Origin: Taeniopygia guttata
Taxonomy: Eukaryota > Chordata > Aves > Passeriformes > Estrildidae
Direction: 5' to 3'
DNA: 64,000 nt
Assembly: GCF_048771995.1 (NCBI RefSeq)
Contig: NC_133030.1
Span: 11,114,001-11,178,000 of the forward strand
Numbering within the stretch: the first letter of the stretch is position 1; every line of letters starts with the position of its first letter. Under the pieces are notes generated by a model. That model was not told the origin of the DNA and ran no database searches. It saw only the letters and a program-made list of their open reading frames with translations. Below are positions 46,603 through 59,000 of the stretch, in pieces. A program made the position numbers and the translations under genes.

Positions 46603-49600
46603 CTAAGAAAATCTTCTTTTCCAGAGAGGATCTTTAGATTCTGAGTAATATTGTCTTACTTTTTTACAGGGTTTTCATGGAGCCTGGCAAGTGGGAACAC
46701 CTCCCAAGTGGGGCTCCTGGGCAAAACTGGGTGGAGAATCTCTACTTTTTGACATGTAGAGCCTCGCCAGAGTTGTTAGACAGAACACAGACAGTTGTGG
46801 GTTGAACAGGTCTCCAGAATTAGGTATCAACAGTGGAGAAAGCTGGAAAAGTGTGACCTTGGATGAGCATCCAAGTACACCTGCACTTCCCTCTGGAAGC
46901 AGAGCTGAGTCTCACTGCCCTGTCCTAGCTGCTCTGGAGCCATGGAACAGCATCTTTGATCAAAGCAGAAATGATCTCAAATGTCTCTGCATCAGGAGGC
47001 AGGTACCACCTGATTTATATAACATAACTTTACTTTGAAGAGTTTGTCCTCAAGGGACTCTGGAATGGAGCTCACAGGATACTGAACCCTTTGTGGAGGG
47101 TTCAGGACTGCTCTGCCTTACAGTGACTCCAAGGAAATTACTTGCATCCATCCACAGTTAGCACACACATTCCCGTGCACAGAGGCTGTTTTTCTTCCTG
47201 GATTTCATGGACTCTCCTTCAAGACTCCCTATTCTGTGGCTATGATGTGCCTCTTCCCAAACACAGCCAGGAAACAGAAATAATGAAAATTATTTTATCT
47301 CCAGCACAAAATTTAATGGGGAATCCATAATTCAGGAAAAGGCTGCATTCAGAAAGATCTTTGCAATCTTTTCAAGTGATAAAAAATTTTTGCAGTTGGC
47401 AAAATTTTGTTTTGGAAAGGAAAAAAATAATCTAGTAATTTACTGCTTTTGATAAAAAACATTATAAGACACCATGTCAGTCAGAAGGAGAACAGGACCA
47501 GGTTTTCCCTTTTTTTGTATATTCTGGGTTGATGAAATACCACCCTGGATCACAGACGGAGCTACTTACCAGGAATACCATGTCCCATGAAATGGAAAGA
47601 GAAACCTAAAGCAAAACCAAGGGGGTTTTTTTATAGACAAGAGTCAAGTTTGTAATGGAGACCCTGCTTTGAGGGGTTTCATTTGCTCAGATATTTAAAA
47701 TCTTTATTAATTTTGTTTCATTCCTTAGGCCAGATATCAATAATAAATGAACACAAGTTTTTTTTTTCTCTGTGAAAATCATCTTCACACCCTTTGCAAA
47801 AGAGGAAAAAAACCACTTGTGAAAGCCACGCTTTCTCTCCCAGCTTTTGGTTGCATTTTATGAGTAAACAATAAAACCCCAAGATGGTAATTAGAATGAG
47901 AGCTAAAATTAGGCTCTGTAATAAGCCCTGTGAACCTTCTCATCTAAATCTCCCAAGAGAATAATAAATGACATTAAAACACATATTATATAAATTTTTC
48001 TCAATTCCTATGAAATAAGCCCTTTGCATCCTTCAGCTTCATGAAAGTCAGAATCCCAGGGTCTCTTCTGTGGCTTAAAGATCTAAATTAAGCTGCTCTA
48101 AAGTTATAAATTCTGCAGTTCTCTTCTCCCAAGTGCTCCGTATTGTTACAATGAATAAGACACAACATGATCCAAGTCAAAATTGTTAAATGCCTGTAAC
48201 AAACCCATTTTGTTTTCTCACTGTTGCATATTTGGGGTTGGTTTTTTTTTCCAGACCAGGCAGCATTTTTGTTGTGTTTTCTGTGCCCAGTGCAGGGCAC
48301 CCGCTGCATGCAAACTTCTGAATGATCTGGCTGCCTGAAATTTGGCATCCACAGAAGAGAAACTCCACAAAAGTTGCCCATGCTTGAAAGTTTGTTTTAA
48401 TATGTGGTTTGTGCAACCATAATTAGGAACAAAGTGGCCTAAGCCAGGATTAAAACACCCACGCTGGTTCCATGGCCTTCACTTAGAGCACCTTCCTCTG
48501 TCTGGCCTTCCTGTGTGCCTTGGGCCACCTTCCAACCTCTGCAATAAACGTGGCACAGCCAATATTTGGCCATAATTCCTTCCCTGGCCTTCACCATCTG
48601 CCTCTGCCCTTCCTCAGCCACATATTTTGGGGTATATTCTTCGGGCAATGTAAATATTTTGCCTCAGAGATGTCTCTCATCCTTAAACCTCTACATCCTA
48701 CCCTGCCTGTCAAGGGGACCACTCATAGTTTGCAAATTTTGCTACTAATTTTGCAAAATTCAATTTTCCTTTGACACTTTAGCAATTACTAAATTGTTGA
48801 AGTTGCTACAAGTAGCAACTCCTACTTGTAGTTCCATAACCTTTTCACCATTCTTTCTATTCCCAATTTGCCCCACAGGTTGTCCGTCATCCTTCAAAAA
48901 TGCTCTCATGAGTTTGTTTCTCCCCTCATTGCTAGGGAGACCTAAGTCCCATAATTTTATACTTATTCCTTTATTTTGGCAACTTTGGAATATTTCCTGA
49001 AGATAGAAATACCTGTGGCTTTCTAGTCTCACATGTTTCTGATCTTCCTCTCGGATGAGGGGAGAAGAGAGAACAAAACAAAGAAAATGTCAAAATCTGA
49101 GCTCATTGCAGATCTCCACTCACCTTTTATTTTACTTGGGCAACACCCAGCATTTCTTACCTCACCTTGTTTCTTTTTCCTAACCGGCTGGGAGATGATC
49201 TTGGAAAGGAATTCAGGCTCACTTGTTGGAACATTGGCACCCCTTCTTGCCAGAAGTTATCATTCTGTCTTGGTCTGCAGCTAAATGATGGGTTAGTGCT
49301 CATCTGAAAAGGTCTGTTATGCAGGAGGTGGCCTAATTAGGATAATACTGCCCACAGGCCTGCCCTGATCTCTTCCTGAGTCAAAGCAAACATTATACAA
49401 GGAATTATCATCTATAAAATTGAGATATTATTGAATTTTTATATTACCCTTAGAGGACAATCTAGCACTGCTTCAGCTAATTGGGCTAATTAGCCTTGGT
49501 ACTAAGATTTGCACTTACACTGTATCTTGAACTGGTATTGATCAACAATTCAGCTGCTGCATATGTATTACTGACAGACTGACGTATTCTCTGCTCTAAA

Positions 49601-50539
49601 ATTTCTCATTTTCTGATCAAGTCACTGCTTCTTTCATTTGGCTCAGGGAACACTGACAATTTTATTCTCTTACAAAAAAAAAAAACCAAAAACACCAGAC
49701 TGATAAGAACTAAATGATGAGCTGCAAAAATCAAAAAGCCAGGCAGGTTCTTGGGAGCAAAGCCAAGGGAGATTACTATGGATCAATCAGACCTTTGGAA
49801 ATTTTGCCTAAGGGGCACCATCATAACCAGCATTTCATATAAGCTGTCATGGGTGTATAATTTCTTGCTGCTGTTTCAAAACTATTCTTGGTGGAAATTC
49901 CTCCCCATTTTCTGAACGTTTAATACCAGTCCCTGCAGGAGATGCAAATCCCAGAGAAATCTCTTCCAGTGTAATCCTCTTCCTTTCCCACCCATGAGCA
50001 GTGTTGCATTACTGCACTTGTCCTCTACACCTGACCTGTTAGGAAATCTCTTTATATTCCTTCTAAAAGACCCTTGGGAAGCAGCAAATTTTCCCGTTTA
50101 TGAGCAACTCAGCTGCATTCATCATCTGTCCTGTGGGATCTACAATCAGCTTGACTTTCCCTGCTTTTCTAAAGATGGGGAAAACTCCATAAAGAGCACC
50201 ATTCCCCTCTTCAGGAATTTGGGGTAATGGATGCAAAAGCATCCACAAGTTGGGCAAGGACTGCAAATCTGCATCATTAACAAGTCCAGATGAGTGGGTG
50301 TTGGCAAGTGGAGAACTACAGCATTTTCTTCTTTCAGTTGCCCCATCACCCTTAACTGTATGAACATCACGCTGATAATTTTATAATTCCAGTTGCTCCA
50401 TTGCTGAAGATGTTCCTCCCTGATTTGGAAAAAGTGATTTATTCCAAGTTGGAGCCACCTCTTTGTCCAATGATATACCACTTAACTGGATAATCTTCAA
50501 AGCCTTATTGTTCTTCACATCTTCAGGAACAATATCCTC

Positions 50540-50770
50540 TTCTCCCTGCCGTGAGCAGGGACACTTTCCACTATCTCAGGTTGCTCCAAGCCCAGTCCAA
50601 CCCTGCCTTGAACACTTCCAGGGATCCAGGGACAGCCACAGCTTCCCTGGGCAACCTGTGCCAGGGCCTCACCAGCCTCACAGGGAAGAATTTCTTCCCA
50701 ATATCCCATTTAAACCTCACTTCTTTCAGTTTGAAGCCATTCCCCCTTGTCCTGTCATCCAATGCCAGGT
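50540..50770 (-). mobile_element. CR1 3' fragment
   Basis: Inverted CR1 tail containing GGTTGCTCCAAGCCCAGTCC, CCAGGGACAGCCACAGCTTC, AGGGAAGAATTTCTTCCC and CATTCCCCCTTGTCCTGTCA. Confidence 0.85.
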
Positions 50771-51404
50771 CTGTCTCATGACCTGATCCTTCCCTTCTGA
50801 TCCTCTGGGATGTCCTCCCCTTCTAATGTCTGACTGCCACCCTGTGGCTATTCCACAACGTTCAGGTTCCATTTTTAAAGCCAAAGGGTTTCCACTAGAT
50901 GGCAAAGTTGGGGCTGGTGTTCTTCCAAGGTCGTGTAATTCAGTGTATTTCTCAAGCCTGGAAAACTTCCAGGAAACTCAGCACATTCATATTTGGGTAT
51001 GCTGAGTCAGGTCCCCTTTCAGTGTTACCCTCCAGGGCTGTGAATCTGCTCATCTGTGTTATTTTTCCTGGTTATCCAGGCATTTGGTCTGTTGTATGGT
51101 GGATGTTCCCTCCTTACTGTGGCAGAGAAAACACAGGAGAAGCACGTTCTGGAGAAAGAGGTTTATGACAGTTCTCTCTCTGTAACTGTGGACAGCCATT
51201 TGTTCCACCTTTTACAGAGTAAAGACTCTTGCACAGATGTATTTTACTCTGATGACAGCACAAATTGGTAAGATAAGGAATTTTATTAATAGACTTTCCT
51301 CCATCCACAGTTGTAATATGAGGGAAAGAAATGGAGCAGGAAAAAACCAAGGTAAAACAATAACTAAGGCCCACTTCCTTTATGGTCTTAATCAACAGGT
51401 ATTT

Positions 51405-51500
51405 GATTGTATGATGTATTGTTATTATATAACAATATATTATATTATAACAATAACAATATTATATATATTATATATGTATTACTGTATTATTATTCCC
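51405..51500. repeat. AT-rich (TA/TAT)n low-complexity stretch
   Basis: Nearly pure A/T with repeated ATATTATATA units and ACAATAACAAT interruptions. No coding signal. Confidence 0.8.
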
Positions 51501-52075
51501 ATTGCAACTTTATCCTGTGCTTAACAACACTCTTGGCCTGAGAAGATCTATTTCTTCCATTCTATCAAACCTCATCCTCATTTTCGATGTTGATTGGGAA
51601 AAAATTCCTCAAAATCAACCCATCCCACCTGGATTCTAATCCACCAGTCCCTGGAGGACCAGGGTGATGGAGCATCTTCCTCAGTGATGTGGCAGGTGCT
51701 GCATCCTGGTTTGACATCTGAAACGTTGGGGCAGTAAATTAAAAGGCCCCAGGAAAGGCAGTAAGACTATTCAGTAAATCCCACAGGATTGGGGTGTGTT
51801 TGGAAGGCACATCATCCAAGAGAGGGAGACCAGCAATGTTTTGGCTGAGGTGTGCTTGTGGATATGCAGCTGAATGAAAAGTTAAACACTTTTAAACAGC
51901 AGTCTGACCCCCACCACCTTTCTAACTTCCTTCGATTTGTCTGCTGCTCAGGCAGGAATGCCTCACTCTCCATGGTCCAGGAGGCAGGAATTTTCTCCTT
52001 TTAACAAGTCACCCAGAGGTCCAAAAAAGCCCAAAGCTTCAGGCAATCACAGAGTGATTACGATCACCTTTCACA

Positions 52076-52235
52076 CAGAATCATTGTAGAACAGTTTGGG
52101 TTGGAAGAGACCTTAAAGCTCAGCTCATTCCATCCCCTGCCATAGTTTATTGTATTCCACTAAACCAGGCTGCTCCAAGCCCTGTCCAGCCTAGTCTGGA
52201 ATGCTTTTGCTTCCTTAGTCACTCTTGCAGGGATC
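52076..52235 (-). mobile_element. CR1 3' fragment downstream of copy C
   Basis: Begins with the inverted terminus GAACAGTTTGGGTTGGAAGA and continues through GGCTGCTCCAAGCCCTGTCC. It lies about 0.8 kb beyond the FADS1 copy C stop. Confidence 0.8.
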
Positions 52236-53051
52236 CTGGGTATGGATGGGACAGGTTTCTCTCTCTTCTGACTCAGTAATGGCTTCATACCACTCCAAAC
52301 TCTGGCAGGGAGGAAACCCCTTGCAGATCCCCCACAGAATGTCACCAGTGGGCAAATAACCCAGAGGCTTCCAGAGATGTGGAGGGTAGCATTCCCACAG
52401 AATGCTTCCACTTTCCTCTTCCCCTACTTCAATTAGGGCTCTAACTAGATCATATTCCTAGAGAACTGCTGTCTGCACCTCCCCACCCCACCCACATATG
52501 TACAAACTGTTCAGAGAGCTCCCTATTACAAACAGGGATTTGAAAATACGGAACCTATCCTGTTCCCTAGAGCTTCCACATTTCCCTAATTCTCACATTG
52601 CTTGATTTCATGTTGTCTCAACTTTCTTACTACACTCACAATGAGAGCCATCCCAAAAAGCCTATGTTAGATAAGAAGCTTCCCTCCTATATACTCAGCA
52701 AATGAAGGATCAGCAGATGGAAAGGAATCTGTTCCCAGTCCCAAAGCTGCACCCAGCTTGGTGGGACACAACCTCCTCCATCCAGCTTCTCCCCAAAACT
52801 CAGCACCAGAGAGGAGGAATGAAAGAAGCACAAGAAAAAATTAAGAGCACATATTACAAAACAAAACCAAAACAAAACAACAGAAAAAAGGAAAAATCAT
52901 ATTAATTACATTCATCCGTGGAATTAAGCAGCACCACCTCCCCGAATCCCCGAATCTGGCTTAGTCAGCTCTCCTCAGTGCAAGATCTTCAGGGTGACCA
53001 CCACAGGAGGCAGCAAAGCTGGGGAACTCCTCTGCAGGGATCCACTGCTGC

Positions 53052-56000
53052 TTACTTATGTAGATAAGCATCGAGCCAGAGCTCCCCTGAATCTTTCAAA
53101 GAGCTGCCAAGAGAGAAACAAGGGAATGAACCCCATGTTCCATCCAGCAGCTCATGGGGAGAATTCTACAGACAAAGCAAAGGAGAACATGAAGTGATTT
53201 GGGTCGGAAGGGACCTTTAGAGGCTGCCCCCCCCATCCATGTCCCTCCCCTTTTCACTCCACAGCACTGACAACCCTTGACGTGGGAACACAGCGGGTCA
53301 AAACTCACTGCACGATGTCTGCGAAGGCTGTGAGCAGAGGCTTGCACTGGTACTCAATGCCATGCTTGGCACACAGGGACTTCACCAGAGGGGCCACCTT
53401 CCAGTAGTTGTGCCGTGGCATTGTAGGGAAAAGGCTGTGGGAAAGGAGGTGCTGATTCAATGGCATGCCTGACCAACACATGGAATCCTAGCCCCGCTGC
53501 TCTGCCTAATTCTGGAAGTGCCCCAAGCTCCCCTTGTGCCAAAGCCATGGGTGCTCTGCAATGGTCCCTCTCCTGTCCCTTCAGTGCCTGTGCTGGGAAC
53601 TCTCCCCTCTGTGCCATGCAGCTCAGATCTGAAGTGCTGGTGCTCACTGGTGCTCCAGAAATTTTCTTTTCAGAATTCCCACCCCCACACAAAGAGCACA
53701 AAATTAACCCACATTATCTTTTGTTCCTGAATCAGCTGATAGAGGGACCTCTTCAGCCCTGGTGTGTCTAGCACTCCTTGGAGCTATTCCCAGCCCCTGT
53801 TTCCACTCACTGGTGCTCGATCTGGAAGTTCAGGTGCCCACTGAACCAGTCATTGAACAAGGACTGATGAACATTGCAGGTTGCCTGGAGCTGAAAGAAA
53901 AAAAAAGAAGTCCTGGTTTAATTATTATTTTAGCAATGCCCCATCTCAAACACAGGTTTCTCATCCTCACAGGAATTCTGGCTGGACACAACAGCTCCAG
54001 GAGTTATTTCCAGCCAATATGAGGTGGCCTGGCTGAGATAGATGGACTTTACACACCCAGAACTGTCACAGATCTCCATAAATAAGGTCTCACCTGGGTA
54101 GAGAACCAGTCCACATTCTTATCATAATCAATGTGCATGGGGATGTGATTCATTTGTGTGACCCAGACAAACCAGTTGCTTTCTATAAACCTGTGCAAAA
54201 ACAAAAAACCATCACAAATCACACGCCCATGATGTGACAAGTCAGTACAAAACACTTGTGCGCACACCAGCTGGTTGTTGCCTCTCAAAATAAACACCAG
54301 AAATCCAAACAGATCAGACCTACACACACCTTCCATCTCCTGCACCCTGACAAGAAACCACCCCTGTCCCACTGAAAGGATCAGAAGGGAGAAGAACAGG
54401 GAGTGATGAGAAAAATAACCAGGGGGCTGGAGAAAGCTAACACAAAGGATTGATACAAACCGGGCAGAGAAAATGTTGGAATTGTAAGTTGGATGATACC
54501 TGACTAACAGGTGGAGCCCCAGGGTACCCTTCACACCCAGGAAGGGCAAGTAGGTGAGGAAGAATCGGATATAGAAGGACAGCATCCAGGCCAGGTCCTG
54601 TAGTATAGGGGACAGGGAAAACTTCATTAGAAGGAAGAATTTCTGACTTCTGAATTTGCCATCACTCCCTTTAAAACCTCCCTTAATGTCTTCTACTGAT
54701 CAATTTTTCCTCCCCAGCTTTATCACAAAGTAACCTGACACCAGCCATTCCCTGTGCTCAGGAATTATCCTGGTTCCATGAGCCCAGCAGAGGGCAAACA
54801 GGACACAGGTGCTCTAAAGCACCACGTTTTCCTCTGGATCTAAAGAGGAGCCAAGCAGTGAGAAAACCAAAACACAGAACACCAGAGAACATCTTTTGTT
54901 ACCCAGAGGACCTTTCACAAAGAAAGGCTGTGGAAGATCTCTCTTTGGAAAACACCATTCCCAAATCTATACCCACATCCCTTGCTGCAGACACACATAA
55001 TTCCCAGTAAATCTGGCACTGGAATTCATCCCTAAATCCAGGAGAAGCCACCCTGGCCCTCATGGAGCTGACTCACCACCCACTGCTTCCGCTGCACGGC
55101 GAAGTAGAAGATGTACCACTGGAAATAAAGGGGCACCAGTGCTGGGGGACCAACTGGAGGGACAAACAGAGTCAGGAATTATCCAACAGGATGGGATGAA
55201 ATGGGAAAACAAGGGGTAGAGTGACTGCTGCCCATGGAACTGCAGAGGGGGAGGTTACTCACTGATGAAGAAGTACTTGTGCTGGTGGTTGTAAGGCATG
55301 AATTTCTTCTTTTGCACACCAAGCTGTTAAAATACACAAATTACTCAGGCCGTGAAGAGACCTGTGCACACACTCCTAAACTTCCAGAAGATGTTCTATC
55401 CAACCAAACCAGCATCCACCATCCCCTGGAACCTCAGCTGGGATGAGTTTTCACCATGCTCCGGGTGCAGAAGGGGCTGGGCTGTGCTGCACACACACAG
55501 AAACCTGCACAGGAAGCTCTGCCCCTACAGAAGCCACAAGCTTTCTAAAAACGCTAAAATAGAAACCCACACAAATAGTTTGCTGACAAAGCAGAGCTTC
55601 AGAGTTAAAAAACCCCAAGCTACAGTAGTGTTATGATACTGTTAATGAACGTGGCAGTGTGTGGAACTCCCATCTCCTTGCAATTAGTCTGGGAAACAGA
55701 GAAGTGAGCATCTAGGCATGACACTGTGTCCACTGGAATGAGGGTGAACAGATTATCTTCCCTCTGAGGCTGCTCATTTTTCAATGTTTGCTGTACAAAC
55801 ATAAGAGATCAAGCCACTGGCTTAAGGAATGCCACTGATATCCCTGTACATGTTCAAACTAATTCCCAATAGCCCAACCCTTAATTTCAAAACAAATCAG
55901 AGCATTTAAAGTGACACTATGAATTTACATAGCTTTTTTTTTTTTTTTTAAGGACAGCAAATGCCAAAGCCACTCATTTAACTGCAGAGCTGTACCAGAA

Positions 56001-59000
56001 ATAGAGCTGGACTCCAGATGGCCACCACTGTGACACCCACTGCCAGGCTGAGACCACCAAAATAGCTTCTTTGATCAGGAATTGTAAAAGTTCCAGACAG
56101 CCCTGGCTTGTCATCTGCTGCTTCTATCCCCAGTTCACTACAATTAGTCACACTGATATTGGCAAAAGAGAACAACTTGTAATTCTGATCTTCATAAAAC
56201 TGAAATTCTCTCATCAAGGGAAACAGGAACTTGTAATCATGGCAAATATTTCATTCTTATCTTCTGACACTGCAAAAATAACTCTGAAGTTGCAACTCAG
56301 AGTTACTAGAATATTATTGAGGAATATTAGGGACTAGTAAAAGGCAAAGCAGCACTATATAAAATCAAATTAGTGTCCCATCTCCAAGCTCTCTGCAGCT
56401 TCCCAAATTTGAATCCTATTGCTGTCACCTCCCAGCTCCCCTCAGGTCTCACCTCCACAGAGAGGGTTTTCCCCAAAGCAAAAAACAAGGGGTGCATGTT
56501 GACATCAGGGTCCTTCCGGAAGCAGTTGGGTTTGGCATGGTGCTGGAAGTGGAGGTGATTCCACCAGCTGGCTGGGGCTCCCTGTGGGAATGGATGAGAA
56601 GAAAGTTCCCTAAAGCAGGTGGATCTTCTGCCCTCAGTTCTCTCCTTATCCTGGGACTGGTTCTGGCTGCAGAGCAGGGCTCTGGCGGCCCCTCCCCAAG
56701 GCCAGTGCTCACCTTGAGGTGGCCAATGACGAACTTGTGCACCCAGTGGTTCCACCTGGACTTGCTGAAGACTGACAGGTGTCCAAAATCATGTTGGAGC
56801 CAGCCAGCCTGGGCCTGGAATTAAGAAAAAAACAGTGCTGCTGGGGAAAAAGAACTGTCAGGAGGATTTGTGTCTGAAAAGGGCTTTCATCTCTCACTCC
56901 CATGCTCCTCACTACATATCCCTGGATAGCAGAAGCGCTTCCACTGCCAGGTCCCAATCTCAACTCTCCTTTTTCACTACACACCAGTGCACTCCAGACT
57001 CTGCCTAATGACTTTTAGTCCTGGACAGTTGTTTCCATGAGGAAGGAAAAAAAAAGTTATGGGAAGAAAAACAGCCACAGAACTGAGAACCAGCATTTAT
57101 TCCCTCACAAAACTGCCCTGAAATCAGCAACAAAGTGTCCTTTAAGGAGCAGCTTGCTGCTGCCTCCTCCAAGTACTTGTAATTCCAAGGGGATCAGCTG
57201 GCCACGGGAGGAATAGCTGGGGCTTTGAGAGCTGCTCTGCCCTCTCCTCTAACTCCCTGCAAGTTCCCATGGGAACACAGTGGCTTGGCCCCTGCACACT
57301 GCCTCGGAGCTCTGGCACCGTGGAGCTCAGGAGCAGGGCATGGCTTTCATCGTGGGAGGAAGGCTGGGATAAGGAAGGCTTTGATGAAATATGGGGAGGA
57401 GAAAGCGAGGCAAAACCTGCTCTACCACAGCAGCATGTGTAGTTTTGCCTTTTGGTGGAATCCAGAGAGAAGCAGGATTTGGGGAAGTCCATAATGATAA
57501 GATCTGTCCCCTGCTTATGGCAACAAGCACCTAAGTCCCAAATTTGGCTTTTTGGGGTTATTTTTGTGTAGTTGCTCACCTGGACAGTGCCCAGAAGCAC
57601 AGCAGAGAAGAGGAAAGGCACTAAGGATGCTCCAAAATACCAGATGATGAGCCAGGCTGCAACATCCAGCATCAAGATGTGGCAGAGACAGAGGATGAAA
57701 AAGGCGTGGTTGGGCTGGAGAAGCCCCATCCTCTCCACGGTGGCACGGAGCTCACGGAAATCTTCCACCAGCTTTTTCTGTGAGGAGACCCAAAAGCATC
57801 CACTGGTCAGAAAACGCCTCAGGAGCATAGTTCTCCCTCTCAGGGATGAAAAGGAGAAAAGCTGAGGGTCACCTGGAGACAAATCTTTACTAAAACTACA
57901 AATAATGATGTGAAATGAAGCTTCAGCCAACAGTGATTCCCAGGAGATCCTGTGATTTTATGTACAGGGAGTTCTGCCTGCCAGTCAGAAAAGTTAAACA
58001 GTACAGTTTCAACCCCAAAACCAAGTTTTCATGGCACTCACGTTCTTGCTGGGCTCAAAGCTGGGCTGATCTGGTGCCAGTTCCCCAATCAGGAGAGGGT
58101 TCATGTACTTCCTTACCAGTGTCTTGTCAAGATGAAAAGCAATGAAAGGATCCTGAAACACAGACAGAGGAACAGGATGAAAAAAAAAACATCATTCAGG
58201 TGGCAACAAAAGAAATCTATTCCATGATATGCTGGACCATTCAAAAGATTCTCGTTGGGGAAACCAGATACTGTTATTATTTAAATGTGTGTCAATCTCC
58301 ATGGCAACCAGGTGGAAAAACTCACTAGTGGCTGTTATCACTACAGATTCTGTCCCAATATTTCAATTACAAATCTTGCAGGCACACATGACACTTTGAC
58401 ATCTAATTCTTGATTTCCCATTTACTTCCTTTTCAACATTTCTCTCCTAATGCCCAAATTACCATATTTTTACAATCTCCCTCAACCTAAGCATGTGGGT
58501 TTTTAAAATTTTCTGCTATATGATATTTGCTTGCTGGGCATCACTTTGTAAGATTCCTGCACCATGCATTGTTTATCACTATAATTACTAGGCCACCATT
58601 GTGTGCTTTTAAAATAAAATGTGCATTTAAAAGACCTCTAGCCAGGAAAGGGGTTAAAAAAACTAGCTGGTGTTGCCAGCTCTAGGTCAGCTGTAGTATC
58701 CTCCCTGCTCAGGGTCACTGAATAAAGGAGGGAAAAAGAGAGGGGAACCAACATTTGCATTTTCTCCTTAGAAAAGGGAGGGGAAATGGGGAGGAGTATG
58801 TGGGCAGGGCAGGGGAGGATGGTACCACACATTTAGACCAATCCTTTCCATGGAGGCTGTAAAACCTGGAGTGCAATCCCAGCTGGGGGTTAGGGGACAG
58901 CTGACTGCACCTTCTAAAACTCAGAACAGCGAACCAGAGGAGTTCTTCCTTTACTCCGCATTTTTTCCTGGTTTTGTGGAGTCTTGCTCTTTTGATCCCC

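Larger units (their letters stand above)
43912..50539. other. Upstream flank of copy B, intergenic
   Basis: Non-coding. GC-rich to about 44060, then AT-rich. Only a trinucleotide microsatellite near 44440 and a small CR1 end at 46550 were recognised. Confidence 0.5.
50771..53051. other. Downstream flank of FADS1 copy C, probably including its 3' UTR
   Basis: Non-coding apart from the listed AT-rich stretch and CR1 piece. The end nearest 53051 is the likely 3' UTR of copy C. No clear AATAAA appears within about 900 bp of the stop. Confidence 0.4.

Noticed and set aside
54049..54627. 192-codon minus-strand frame
   Set aside because: Read-through of exons 8 and 9 of copy C across the intron between them; the splice sites are clear.
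57142..57930. 262-codon minus-strand frame
   Set aside because: Contains exon 3 of copy C plus open intron sequence on both sides.
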